This document shows positions 9,321 through 19,223 of a DNA stretch of 64,000 bases, piece by piece. Source of the DNA: Candidatus Methanobinarius endosymbioticus. Lineage in GTDB: Archaea; Methanobacteriota; Methanobacteria; Methanobacteriales; Methanobacteriaceae. Position numbers and translations under genes: made by a program. Positions within the stretch are counted from its first letter, which is position 1; each line of letters opens with the position of its first letter. The stretch covers positions 30,798-94,797 of the forward strand of contig NIZT01000020.1 of NCBI GenBank assembly GCA_003315655.1, in the 5' to 3' direction. The notes beneath the pieces were generated by a model, which had not been told where the DNA came from, did not search any database, and was given only the letters and a program-made list of their open reading frames with translations.

Positions 9321-11502
9321 TTAAATAATCATACTTAACTGTATTCTTCTTCTTTCAACATCAATGACTTTAACTTCAACGATGTCTCCAACACTAACAA
9401 CATCTAATGGATGATTACAAATTGATTTTCCACTAGTTGAGATATATGAACCAAACCATCTTGATGAACACCAATGTCTACAAAAGCACCGAAATCAACT
9501 ACATTTCTTATGGTTCCTTCAAGAATCATGTCTTTTTCAAGATCTTCAATTTCAAGTGTGTCACTTCTGATTATTGGTTGTGGCATTTCTTCTCTTGGAT
9601 CTCTTCCTGGTTTTTTAAGTTCATTAACAATATCTTTTAGATTTATTTCACCAATATCGAAAGTTCACTTAAATGATTAAAATCACTTCCAACTAAATTA
9701 TTGAGTATCAAAAATGAATTTTTTAAGATCATCCGTGGTAGCTTTAAAATCATCTAAATTATACCCTAAATTTTTAATCAATTTTTCAGTATCTTTATAT
9801 TACTCTGGGTGAAGTGTAGTAATATCCAATAATTTTCCTGTTCCATAAACTTTTAAAAATCCTGCACATTGTTCAAATGCTTTTGGACCTAGTTTAGATA
9901 CTTTTAATAATTCATTCCTACTAGTAAATATTCCTTCTTTCTCACGATATTTAACAATATTTTTAGCTACATTAGAACTTATACCTGCAACATAGCTAAG
10001 AAGAGCTACTGAAACAGTGTTTAAATCTACTCCCACTTGATTTACTGATTTTTCAACCACATTTTTCAAATGTTCTTCTAATTTTTTCTGATTCATGTCA
10101 TGTTGATATTGATCTACTCCAATAGATTTAGGATCTATTTTAACTAATTCTGCAAGAGGATCTTGTAAACATCGAGCTATTGAAATTGCACTACGTTCAC
10201 CTACATTATATTTAGGAAATTCTTCAGTAGCTAACTTACTATCCAAATAAACAAATGTTCCTGCTTCATTTACAATAACATATTGGACATTGGTTCCTTT
10301 GATTATATCTACAATGATTTGTTCAGATTCTCTTGATGCTGTACCATTTCCCAAAGCTATGATATCAATATCATATTCTCTAATCATTTTTAATACAGTA
10401 GCTTTTGATTCATCAATTTTATTTTGAGGTTCTGTGGGATATATTATATTAGTAGCTAAAACTTTTAAAAATCCAACAACAACTGCTAATTTACAACCTG
10501 TACGAAAAGCTGGGTCCCAACCAAGAACAATTTTATTTTGAATTGGTCCTTGCATAAGTAATTGTTCAAGATTCTTTGAAAATACTACTATAGATTTTTC
10601 TTCAGCTTTTTCTGTTAGAGTAGTTCTAATTTCTCTTTCAAGAGAAGGAGGTATTAATCTTTTATATGAATCTAATACTGTTTCTTCAATTGAATCTTTA
10701 GTATATTTATTATAATCCGGGGCTATTTCTTCACTATTTTTTGAATGATCAAGGAGCATATGTCTATTTAAATATTCAATAATATCCTCTACAGGAGCAT
10801 TGATTTTAACTTTTAATAATTTCTCTTTTTCACCACGATTAATGCTAAAATCATATGAATAGCTATATTTGATATTTTTTCATTATAATCATAGTACATT
10901 TCATATTCAGAAGAGTTATCTTTATCTTTAGCTTCGATAGCAAGTTTTCCAAATCTAAATGTAACTCCTCTAATAGATCGTCTAAAATCCCCATTATCTG
11001 AAATTATTTCAGTTATAATATCCTCTACACCTTGAATAACTTCTTCAACAGGATTAACTTCTTTTTCTTCTGATAAATACTCTTTAGCTATTTCTGAAAT
11101 AGGAATATCAATATTTTGCTCTAAAATTATATTTGCTAAAGCTTCTAAACCTTTTTCTTTAGCTATAGTAGCTCTTGTTCTTTTTTTAAGTTTATAAGGT
11201 CTGTATATATCTTCTAATTCCACAAGAGTTTCACATTTTTCAATAGCTAATTTAAGATCTTCAGTTAACTTTCCTTGTTCTTCAATAGATTTAAGAATTT
11301 GTTTTTTTCTTTCTTCTAAATTTCTTAAATAATTCAACCTTTCGCCAAATTTTCTAAGTATTTCATCATCAAGAGAACCTGTAACTTCTTTACGATATCT
11401 AGCTATAAAAGGTATAGTATTTCCTTCATCAATAAGATTTATTGTAACTTCACTTTGTCATGGTTTAATATTAAGTTCTTCTGCTAATGTTTTTGCTATC
11501 AT
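9321..11502 (-). pseudogene. tex: Tex (S1 RNA-binding transcription accessory protein), multiply broken
   Basis: A 2.2-kb remnant of Tex. From ATG 11502, preceded by TAAGGAGA, it reads MIAKTLAEELNIKP and then TGA at 11458-11460 exactly where family members have Trp, then continues in frame with TINLIDEGNTIPFIARYRKE. A base lost near 10845 shifts the frame. The YqgF-like core is clear (VLGWDPAFRTGCKLAVVVGF, TVSVALLSYVAGISSNVAKN). More stops and shifts follow at about 9800, 9700 and 9660, and a last shift near 9415 interrupts the C-terminal S1 domain (VVDFGAFVDIGVHQDGLVHI). Tex normally acts in transcription/RNA binding. With at least five lesions it is certainly dead. Confidence 0.92.
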
Positions 11503-11597
11503 ATCTGTAATTTCTCCTTATTTAAAGTAGGTACTCATAATTTAGTCAATAAAATAAGTTTTAAATATAATATATGAATTAAATATTAATTTTAAAA

Positions 11598-12854
11598 TTA
11601 ATATCTATTATCAAATATTCGAGTGGATTTTTTCTCATTACGAGGTAAATCACCAATATCAACTGGTTTAACATTTATTTTAATACCAATATCTGATTTA
11701 AATTGTAGTTGAATTTCTCTTTCTAATTCATACTTATTAAAATTATCTTTAGCTTCAACAAATAAAGTACAAATGTCTCTTTCATTTAAATGATCTATCA
11801 TGAATTGCTATTCACTAGAAAATCCTTTTATTTTATCTAAGACTTCATCGATCTGATTAGGAAAAATATTTACTCCTTTTACTTTAACCATATCATCTGT
11901 TCTACCTACTAAAATATCTATTCTAGGATATTCACTTCCACATTCACATTTTCTGGGAATGATTCGAGTGAGATCATGGTTTCTATATCTTATAAGAGGC
12001 GCTCCTTCTTTTTTCAAAGTTGTTATAACTAATTCTCCAATTTCTCCATCTGGGAGAACGTCACCTGTTTTAGGATCAATTATTTCAAAGCAGAGATAAT
12101 CATCACATAAATGTATTCCACATTCATATTCACAGCTAATACCAATTCCAGGCCCATAAATTTCAGTTAATCCATAAATATCATAGAGTTTAACTCCTAA
12201 TTCATTAACTATTCTCTGGCGCATTTTTTCTTCCCATCTTTCAGAACTAATGATTCATTTTTTCAAATGAATTTGATCATTAATTCCTCTTTTAGATATT
12301 TCTTCAGCTAAAAGTAAAACATAAAAAGAAGTTACACAGAGAACAGAAGACTTTAAATCCATCATCATTGTTAGCTGTTTATCAGTATTACCTGGGCCCA
12401 TTGGAATAGACATAGCTCCTAATCGTTCAGCTCCACTTTGAAAACCAATAGCTGCTGTCCATAATCCATAACCAGGAGTAATGTGAATAATATCTTTATT
12501 TGTAAATCCATCCATCTTATAACATCTTTCAAACATCATAGCCCAATTTTCAATATCTTTAACATTGTATGAAATTATTACAGGAGTTCCAGTTGTTCCA
12601 GAAGAATGAATTCTAACAATTTCTTCATCACTAACTGCTTGTAAACCAAGAGGATAAACTTCTCTTAAACCATTTTTATCTGTAAAAGGTAATTCTTCGA
12701 ACTCTTCTTGATTTTTAATAGTTTTAATATCTCCCAATTTATTCTTATAAAAACCATTAAAACTCTTTTTATTATTTTTATCATTATCACTATTTTCTTT
12801 CAATCTAATTAGCTGTTTATTTATTAATTCTAATTGGTTTTTATTTAGTTTCAT
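11598..12854 (-). pseudogene. Second phenylacetate-CoA ligase copy, two stops
   Basis: About 418 codons in one continuous frame, interrupted only by TGA at 12255-12257 and TAG at 11808-11810. It carries the adenylate-forming signature IHSSGTTGTPVIISY, KLYDIYGLTEIYGPG and a C-terminal domain with GRTDDMVKVKGVNIFPNQID. Compared with the intact copy at 35745-37046, the TGA replaces a Gly (KK-G-IISSERW) and the TAG a Tyr (SSE-Y-QFMID). The family activates aryl acids to CoA thioesters. No frameshift is seen, so inactivation looks recent compared with tex next to it. Confidence 0.88.
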
Positions 12855-13287
12855 ATAATTTTCTCATAATTGAATAAATCACAAAAAATTATTTTAATTA
12901 ATTTATAATTAAATATATTTGATAGATTTAATAATATAGAATAGTAGAAGTATATTATAATGCATATGCAATGATACATACATTATTTTATAAGTAAATC
13001 ATTCATAACCTAATAATTTATAATAATTATATATTTATTTTTTAATTATAATAATTTAATCATTAATTAAATAATTATTTTATTATATATAAAAATTATT
13101 TTATATATTTATAAATTTATATAAATAAAAAATTTATAATTAAATAGTGCATAAAATTGAAAAAATATAATGTTAAAATACAATAAAAAAAAAATATAAT
13201 TATAATAAAATGAAATATAATACTAAATATAAAAATAAATTATTAAATTTAATTAAACATATTTTAAATTAATTTAAAAGCGATATT
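12855..13287. other. AT-rich divergent intergenic region
   Basis: Spacer between the ligase pseudogene and trm5, which are transcribed away from each other, so it holds their promoters. Apart from a TGCATATGCA palindrome near 12960, nothing stands out. Confidence 0.45.
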
Positions 13288-14382
13288 ATGTTAACCATAA
13301 AAATTCCATTGAAAAACATACAAAAAGTAAGGGAAATATTAATGGAAAATGAGCTTATTGATAGAGATTATAAAACACTCACTGAAAAAAACTATGGTTA
13401 TATAGGCATAAATAAAGATTTGAGTCCAAAAATTCAAAATCAAATCAAAGAAGAAATTAAAAGAAATAAAAAAGAATTTAATAATGATTCACAAGATCTT
13501 AGTTTTGAAATAGTTGAAAAAGACTTAGAAAAACTAAAAAAACAACCTAGAAGTATGGGAGAATATCTTAAAGGGAAGCTCACAAATGAAGAAGTTGAAA
13601 AATTAAAAACTTCATTTGATATTATTGGAGATGCTGTTATTCTTGAAATTCCAGAAGATCTTCAACCAAAAAAAAATATTATTGGAGAATCTACCTTCAA
13701 TTTTACTAAAAGAAAAGCTATTTTTATGAAAAAAAGTGCTGTTGAAGGAGTAACTAGAACTAGGCAACTTGAACATATTGCAGGAGAAGAAATTTCAGAA
13801 ACTATTCATAAAGAACATGGAGCTAGATTAAAGTTAGATGTAAAAGAAGTTTATTTTTCACCAAGGTTAGCTACAGAAAGAAAAAAAATAGCTGAACAAG
13901 TGAATGATGGTGAAATTATTCTGGATATGTTTGCAGGTATTGGGCCATTTCCTATTCTTATAACTAAAGACCATGATGTTGATATTTATGCTGTAGACAT
14001 TAATGAAGAAGCTATAAATTATATGAATGAAAATATAAAATTGAATAAATTAAAAGGAAAAATAACACCAATATTAGGAGACATAAGTCAAATAGCTAAA
14101 GAAGAATTCATTCCTAATGAAATTAAATTTGATAGAATTATTATGAATCTTCCTGGAACAGCTAAAGAGTTTTTAGAATTAGCTATTTCACTTACCAAGA
14201 ATGATGGAATTATACATTACTATGAATTCTCAAATGGATATGAATCAGGAATAAAAAGAATTAAAGATATGGCAAAAACACAGAATAAAAAAGTTGAAAT
14301 TTTAAATACCCGTAAAGTAAAATCCAGTCGTCCTAAAGAGTGGCATGTTGTTATTGATACTAAGATAGATAGTATTGATTAA
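13288..14382 (+). CDS. trm5: tRNA (guanine37-N1)-methyltransferase Trm5
   Basis: A 364-residue class I SAM methyltransferase that makes m1G37 in tRNA. The catalytic half shows ILDMFAGIGPFPI (motif I), IYAVDINEEAINYMNENIKL (motif II) and DRIIMNLPGTAKEFL (motif IV; the N-L-P-G variant is typical of Trm5/Tyw2 proteins). The central VEGVTRTRQLEHIAGEEI and YFSPRLATERKKIA are typical of archaeal Trm5b. It starts at ATG 13288 after AAGCGAT. The gene is intact although it contains a nine-A run at 13668-13676, which argues against homopolymer errors as the general cause of broken neighbours. Confidence 0.93.
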   Translation: MLTIKIPLKNIQKVREILMENELIDRDYKTLTEKNYGYIGINKDLSPKIQNQIKEEIKRNKKEFNNDSQDLSFEIVEKDLEKLKKQPRSMGEYLKGKLTNEEVEKLKTSFDIIGDAVILEIPEDLQPKKNIIGESTFNFTKRKAIFMKKSAVEGVTRTRQLEHIAGEEISETIHKEHGARLKLDVKEVYFSPRLATERKKIAEQVNDGEIILDMFAGIGPFPILITKDHDVDIYAVDINEEAINYMNENIKLNKLKGKITPILGDISQIAKEEFIPNEIKFDRIIMNLPGTAKEFLELAISLTKNDGIIHYYEFSNGYESGIKRIKDMAKTQNKKVEILNTRKVKSSRPKEWHVVIDTKIDSID

Positions 14383-14670
14383 ACTAATATTTTACTACCT
14401 ATTATTTTTTATAAAATTATTTTTTATATAAGATAAATACATTTTTTCTATCAAGTATATCCTAATTAATTATAATTAATTAGAATTATGTAATAAATAT
14501 ATTTGTTATTAAGTATATTTATGTATTAAGTATATATAAAGTAAATATGAAAAAATAAACAATATTTGTATACTATTTATATAATAATATTTAAATATCT
14601 GTATAAATTAATCATCAGATATGATATACAGACATGAAAAACATGTTATTTATTAACATGAGGGGATTAA

Positions 14671-15046
14671 ATGGAAGGAAAAACAAGAAATATAAAGAAA
14701 TTATAGCTATATTGGGAATAGCTACAATAATATTATGTGGAGCTATTGGAACCGGAATAATAAATTATAATGGAGATTTAAGTTCTGGAATTCTTGGATT
14801 AACATCTAAAGTAGACACATTAGATAAAACATTAGTGGATAATGACGGAAGTAAATTCAAAAGTCAAGATGAAATGAATGTAGCTAAGGCTGCATCTAAA
14901 AAGTTTGTTGGAAGTAAAAAAGCAAAAGTATACCATACAAATGGTGTAGATATGTTAAACAACTAAAAAAGTCCAACACAAAATATTATTCATCAAAAAA
15001 AAGTGCTAAAAAAGCAGGAAAAAGACCTTGTAAAGTTTGTTTCTAA
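14671..15046 (+). pseudogene. Membrane-anchored protein with Ada-like zinc-binding domain, frameshifted
   Basis: The ribosome-binding site AGGGGAT precedes ATG 14671. One base seems missing from the following A-run, after which the frame reads KYKEIIAILGIATIILCGAI, a membrane anchor. The C-terminal domain starts KVYHTNG and is frameshifted again near 14943. In the corrected frame it gives CRYVKQLKKSNTKYYSSKKS followed by AKKAGKRPCKVCF. The pattern C...A..AG.RPC..C matches the zinc-binding domain of Ada-like surface proteins. An alternative start at 14634 is in the later frame but lacks a ribosome-binding site. Confidence 0.6.
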
Positions 15047-15258
15047 TAATATTAATAATAATATAAACAAAGTATTTTATTTTTTTATTTGTTATAATTA
15101 ACTTATTTAATATATTAAAAATATGTATTTAGAAATTTAATGATAAATTAAAGGAATTGCCATATTAGTTTCACTACTAGGAATGTTTAAATCATGATAT
15201 TTAACTATGCTTAAAAGGTTCTATTGAAGTTAATTTGTTATGAATCTCAATATTTAAA

Positions 15259-15514
15259 TTAATCAAAAATTTGATCTTTTTCACCAATAGAAACATTAGC
15301 AATACCTTTTATAATATTTTTCAAATTGTTTTTTTAGTATATTAAATTTTTCAGAAGCTTTAAAAATTTCAATTCCTATTGGAATTTTTTCAGTGTTAAA
15401 ATCCATAGCTATAAGATATCCAGTTAAAAATTCAGAAAACTCATATCCTTCTTCATCCAGATACAAAAATAAACTATCATTTTCCAAGTCATGATCGAAT
15501 TTCATATTTTTCAT
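15259..15514 (-). pseudogene. DUF2283 protein, frameshifted
   Basis: AGAGGAGGT lies just upstream of ATG 15514, which opens MKNMKFDHDLENDSLFLYLD followed by ...GYLIAMDFNTEKIPIGIEIF. This is the DUF2283 pattern, and the family often accompanies DUF4258 proteins in toxin-antitoxin-like pairs. After SEKFNILKK, a seven-A run shifts the frame. The expected ending NIIKGIANVSIGEKDQIFD is found one frame over, ending at 15259. It overlaps the upstream DUF4258 gene by 26 bases. The frameshift replaces only the last 20 or so residues, so partial function is possible. Confidence 0.6.
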
Positions 15515-15818
15515 GGAACAAACCTCCTCTATATTTTTTCCCGATTCTATGTGCTGTAGCAATATTAATGAATTTATCTTTAATAACTATGACTCTCTTA
15601 ATCTTCTCATTTTCATATTCATATATTAAAGAAAATTTTTTAAATTCTTGTTGTTGAATATAGATTGGTTTTTCAGTTTTTATAATTTCAATAAGTTCAT
15701 TAAGTGAAAAATTTCTCTGCCTATTTCTCATTTTAGAATGATTAGTAGGTATTATATGGTTTTTGTTAAAATTAAGCAAATATTTAACAATATCATCTTC
15801 ATCAAATCTCATAGTCAT
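15489..15818 (-). CDS. DUF4258-like protein, probable toxin-like partner of DUF2283
   Basis: A 109-residue protein with THSKMRNRQRNFSLNELIEI-like spacing (histidine-Ser-Lys-Met-Arg-x-R early) followed by beta-strand pairs FSLIYEYENEKIKRVIVIKD and INIATAHRIGKKYRGG. This matches the compact DUF4258 fold, which is related to mRNA-interferase-type toxins. The pairing with an overlapping DUF2283 gene supports the call. The frame is intact while its partner is frameshifted. The start is ATG 15818; a second Met lies two codons later. No activity can be proven from sequence. Confidence 0.6.
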   Translation of the reverse strand: MTMRFDEDDIVKYLLNFNKNHIIPTNHSKMRNRQRNFSLNELIEIIKTEKPIYIQQQEFKKFSLIYEYENEKIKRVIVIKDKFINIATAHRIGKKYRGGLFHEKYEIRS

Positions 15819-16168
15819 GTATTTTTCACCATGAACACTTAATTATTATTAAATAATCATCTAATTAAATCATAATTCATAGATCTTTTTAGTTAAATAA
15901 TAATATTTTAATTAAGTTTATATAAATAGTATTGAAAAATAATTAAAAAAAATAGCTAAAAAGAAATAATTAAGTTTAAATTATAAAATAAACTTCAAAT
16001 AGTAAAATTATAAATTACTTTGAAATAATAACAAGCATAACAACCTTAAAAATTCAGTTCATTTTACCTTCATATTATATAAAATTATAAAGAAAAATAG
16101 AATCAAAAAAATTATATAAAGATAAAAAATAGATAATACGACACATAATATACAAAGGAAATGAAAAA
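15819..16168. other. AT-rich spacer, nothing recognised
   Basis: Divergent spacer between the DUF4258 gene (minus strand) and the macrodomain remnant (plus strand). No open frame or repeat stands out. Confidence 0.4.
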
Positions 16169-16640
16169 ATGATTGTATTAAAAGGAGATATTTATGTATA
16201 AAAGCTGATATTATTGTTAATGCAGCTAATAAAACTCTTTTAGGAGGAGATGTTGATAGTATGATTCATCGTGAAGCTGGCTCTGGACTCCTAGAAGAAT
16301 ATTTTAAGTTAAATATTGTAAAACAGGTGATGCAAAAATAAATAATGCATACAACTTAATAGCTAAAAAAATAATTCATACCATTGGTTCCATATATAAA
16401 GATGGGAGACATGAAGAAGCTGAGTTATTAAAAAATGCATATATCAATTGTATGAAATTAGCAGAAGAATATAGAAAAGAAAATAATAAAGAAAATATAA
16501 CCATTGCTTTTCCTTCTATCAGTATTGGAGCTTATGGCTATCCTAAAGAAGAAGCTTCAAAAATAGCTATTGATACTATAATAAACATCAATAATCCTAA
16601 AATAACAGTCATATTTACTTGTTTTAGTGAATCTGATTAG
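16169..16640 (+). pseudogene. Macrodomain (ADP-ribose-binding) protein, frameshifted
   Basis: ATG 16169 opens [10 protein letters not shown] and then TAA. One frame over the sequence continues [20 protein letters not shown], the macrodomain signature, then [14 protein letters not shown] second shift leads to [20 protein letters not shown] and the intact end with ITIAFPSISIGAYGYPKEEA. Macrodomains bind or hydrolyse ADP-ribose derivatives. The glycine-rich loop reads GGD where functional members have GGG, an additional change. At least two frameshifts make this a pseudogene. Confidence 0.8.
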
Positions 16641-16797
16641 CATTTATATATTAAAAAGGTATATGGAATAAAAATAGAATGTTATGGATAAAAATAATAT
16701 AGTAGTAATTAATCAAATAATGTAAGTCAAATGAAAAATTCCAAAAATGAAAAATAAGAATTATAAAAAATAATTAAAAAAAATAAAATTATTATTC

Positions 16798-18780
16798 TTA
16801 TTTCCATTTTAAAAGCAATGAAGAATAGATAACAACTAACACAGAACCTACATTATGAACTAATGCTCCAGTAATAGGATCTAAAATACCTAACATAGCT
16901 AATATTATAGCTACAAAGTTTAAAGCTAGGGAAATTATTATATTAATGTTAATAGTCTGCATTGTTTTCTTTGAAATTCCTAATAGATGAGGAAGAGATT
17001 TAATATCATCCCCAATAAGAGCTATGTCTGCTGCTTCAACAGCTATATCACTACCTATTCCTCCCATAGCTATTCCAACATGAGCTTTTTTAAGAGATGG
17101 AGCATCATTAACACCATCTCCAATCATAGCTACAGGATCACTTTTAATGTTTTGATAAGCATCAATAATATTCATTTTTTTCTTAGGAAGACAATTATAA
17201 TACAATTCATCTATTCCTACTTGATCGGCTATATGTTTAGCAGGTTTTTCACTATCTCCAGTTAAAAGAACTGTATTTAAATCTAATTTTTCTATATTAG
17301 CAATAGTATCTTTTACATCTTCTCTTAAAGAATCCCCTAAAATTATAGCACCTTTAAAAACATTATTGATAGCTATATAAATTATAGTTGTTCCTTTATC
17401 TACAGAAGACAAAAGATTTTGTTTTATCCAATTTTCATCCATTTTCAAGTTAGCTTCACATTCTAAAAAGACTTTATTTCCTGCTAAAACCTTTTCCCCA
17501 TTAATTAATCCTTTTATACCTTTTCCAATAGTCATTTCAAAATTTTCTACATCAAAGAAATTAATTCCAGATTTAGATTTAGAGTTAATGTTAAAATTAG
17601 AATTAGAATTATTTTGATTATCATAATCGCTTTGATCCATATAATATTTATCCCTATAATATGTAACAACAGCTTTACCCAGAGGATGTTCTGATTTATT
17701 TTCTAGTGAAGCTACAGTTTTAATTAAAGAGTTATCTTCACTAAGTTCATTATTAATATCATTTTCAGAATCATCTGTATAATTAATAATATCAAGCACT
17801 TTAGGTTTACCATAAGTTAAAGTACCAGTTTTATCAAAAAGAACTTTTTTAACTTGTGACAAACGTTCTAAAGCATCCCCTTCTTTAACCAAAATCTCAT
17901 ATTTTGTTAAATTTCCAATAGCAGCTATTATTGCAGTAAGAGTAGCTAAAACTAAGGCACATGGACAAAATACAACCAATACTGTGACAGATCTGATGAT
18001 TTCTCCAGTTAAAAAATAAGTAGCTATTGCTGCTGTTAATGCTATTACTACAATCCAAGTTGCCCATCTATCAGTAAGTCGAACAATTTTAGATTTTTCA
18101 GCATCAGCTGATTCAACTAAATCTATCATCCTTTGAAGAGAGCTGTCTTTACCTATCTTAGTAGCTTTCATAACAAAAGATCCAAATTGATTAACAGTTC
18201 CACTAAAGATTTCATCCCCCGTAAGTTTATCTACTGGAATTGATTCTCCAGTCATTATTGATTGATCAATAGATATCTCCCCATTAACAAGTTCACCATC
18301 AACAGGAACAGTTTCACCAGGTAATACTTTAATTAAATCACCAATAGCTACTTCTTTGGCATCGATCATCTTTTCATCAGCATTGTTATTTTTATTCGAT
18401 ACAATTCTTGCTGTTCTTGGTGTTGAGTCCACTAATTTTTCGATTCCAGCTCTTGATCTAGCTACAGTAAATTCTTCTAAAAGTCCACCTAAAGCCATAA
18501 TTACTGCAATTTCTCCAGCTGCAAATATTTCCCCAATAATTATAGAAGCTATAAGAGCTATAGAAACTAAAAGATCTGTTTTTATATCAAATTCCGTAAC
18601 AAGTCCAATAGCTGCATCTTTAATAATAGGAATACCACAGAGTAAAATTGTAATCCATGCTAAATCAATCGTACCTATTGTAAATACTCTAAAAAAGCTT
18701 AATACTAAAGCAATAGTCGAAATAATGAGAAATATTATGGATCTTTTCTCTTCACTTATAAACTCATTTTCAATATTCAT
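16798..18780 (-). CDS. Heavy-metal P1B-type ATPase
   Basis: A 660-residue metal export pump. In order: N-terminal membrane helices with no cysteine metal-binding domain; actuator motif MTGESIPVDK; the membrane metal site CPC at residues 272-274; phosphorylation motif DKTGTLTYGKP with Asp316; SEHPLGKA in the nucleotide-binding domain; and MIGDGVNDAPSL at the hinge. The last helix has HNVGSVLVVIYSSLLL; such HNxGS endings are commoner in Zn/Cd/Fe-type pumps than in classical CopA, so the metal is uncertain. An Asn/Ser-rich insertion (about residues 380-405) sits in the nucleotide-binding domain. A CsoR-type gene and operator-like sequences lie just upstream, suggesting metal-induced expression. 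Confidence 0.92.
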   Translation of the reverse strand: MNIENEFISEEKRSIIFLIISTIALVLSFFRVFTIGTIDLAWITILLCGIPIIKDAAIGLVTEFDIKTDLLVSIALIASIIIGEIFAAGEIAVIMALGGLLEEFTVARSRAGIEKLVDSTPRTARIVSNKNNNADEKMIDAKEVAIGDLIKVLPGETVPVDGELVNGEISIDQSIMTGESIPVDKLTGDEIFSGTVNQFGSFVMKATKIGKDSSLQRMIDLVESADAEKSKIVRLTDRWATWIVVIALTAAIATYFLTGEIIRSVTVLVVFCPCALVLATLTAIIAAIGNLTKYEILVKEGDALERLSQVKKVLFDKTGTLTYGKPKVLDIINYTDDSENDINNELSEDNSLIKTVASLENKSEHPLGKAVVTYYRDKYYMDQSDYDNQNNSNSNFNINSKSKSGINFFDVENFEMTIGKGIKGLINGEKVLAGNKVFLECEANLKMDENWIKQNLLSSVDKGTTIIYIAINNVFKGAIILGDSLREDVKDTIANIEKLDLNTVLLTGDSEKPAKHIADQVGIDELYYNCLPKKKMNIIDAYQNIKSDPVAMIGDGVNDAPSLKKAHVGIAMGGIGSDIAVEAADIALIGDDIKSLPHLLGISKKTMQTININIIISLALNFVAIILAMLGILDPITGALVHNVGSVLVVIYSSLLLKWK

Positions 18781-18895
18781 TTTAAAACTTCCAAAATACC
18801 AAATACAATACCAAATATCAAAAATTATACAAATATCACATACAAATCAAAATATCAGATATTATAAAAAAATACCATATATAAATTATTTAATT

Positions 18896-18925
18896 ATATA
18901 GGTATAGGGGTAAGGGTATAGAGGG
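18896..18925 (-). promoter_or_regulatory. Putative CsoR-type operator before the ATPase gene
   Basis: The plus strand reads TATAGGTATAGGGG followed by TAAGGGTATAGAGGG. On the minus strand this is a run of TACCC/TACCCC-TATACC elements like CsoR-family boxes (G/C tracts flanking TATA). It lies about 120 bases upstream of the ATPase start, between the two genes, and stands out as a G-rich island in AT-rich DNA. It resembles the site upstream of the repressor gene. Confidence 0.5.
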
Positions 18926-18950
18926 AAAAAATAAAAAAATATAAGAAAAA

Positions 18951-19223
18951 TTAAAGACGTGCAAAATACTCAACAGCTTTTGTAAAATCTTTGATTATTT
19001 TATTAGAATCTCCAGATTCAATACCTTCTTTAACACAATTATTAAGGTGTCCTTCAAGAACAATTTGACCGACTTTATGTAAAGCAGATTTTGACGCATT
19101 AATTTGCATAAGAATATCTTCACAAGGACCATCTTCATCAATCATACGATCAATACCATTTAATTGACCAATTATCTTTTTTAATCGCCTATGAAGATTA
19201 TCAGAATCCATACATTTTTTCAT
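18951..19223 (-). CDS. csoR: CsoR-type metal-sensing repressor
   Basis: A 90-residue all-helical DUF156 (CsoR/RcnR/FrmR) protein that would repress the adjacent metal pump until metal binds. It has HRRLKKIIGQLNGIDRMIDE followed by Cys34, then His59 and Cys63 in EGHLNNCVKEG. The Cys-x(24)-His-x(3)-Cys spacing matches the Cu(I) ligand set of CsoR (Cys36/His61/Cys65 in the classical numbering). The start is ATG 19223 behind TTAGGTGA. The ATPase lies 170 bases downstream on the same strand. Whether the two share a transcript is unclear because an operator-like site lies between them. Confidence 0.88.
   Translation of the reverse strand: MKKCMDSDNLHRRLKKIIGQLNGIDRMIDEDGPCEDILMQINASKSALHKVGQIVLEGHLNNCVKEGIESGDSNKIIKDFTKAVEYFARL

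Noticed and set aside
4009..11460. Possible reassignment of UGA to tryptophan, because several internal TGA codons (4009, 11458, 52520 region) sit where Trp is plausible
   Set aside because: Intact genes use TGG for Trp and end normally with TGA as well as TAA/TAG. The internal TGA at 12255 replaces Gly, and other broken genes carry TAA or TAG or frameshifts. Ordinary G-to-A decay explains it better.
11808..11810. In-frame TAG in the ligase copy as a pyrrolysine codon
   Set aside because: It replaces a Tyr in a ligase that also has a TGA. No methylamine methyltransferase or pyl gene is in the window, and this order normally lacks pyrrolysine.
13668..13676. Homopolymer sequencing error as the sole cause of all frameshifts
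   Set aside because: Long A-runs in trm5, tfrB and nadC are in frame, and many lesions are stops outside homopolymers. Error at some individual sites is still possible.
18356..18901. Plus-strand open frame of 181 codons opposite the P1B-ATPase
   Set aside because: It is antisense to a clear conserved gene, has no ribosome-binding site or domain, and reflects codon bias of the real gene.
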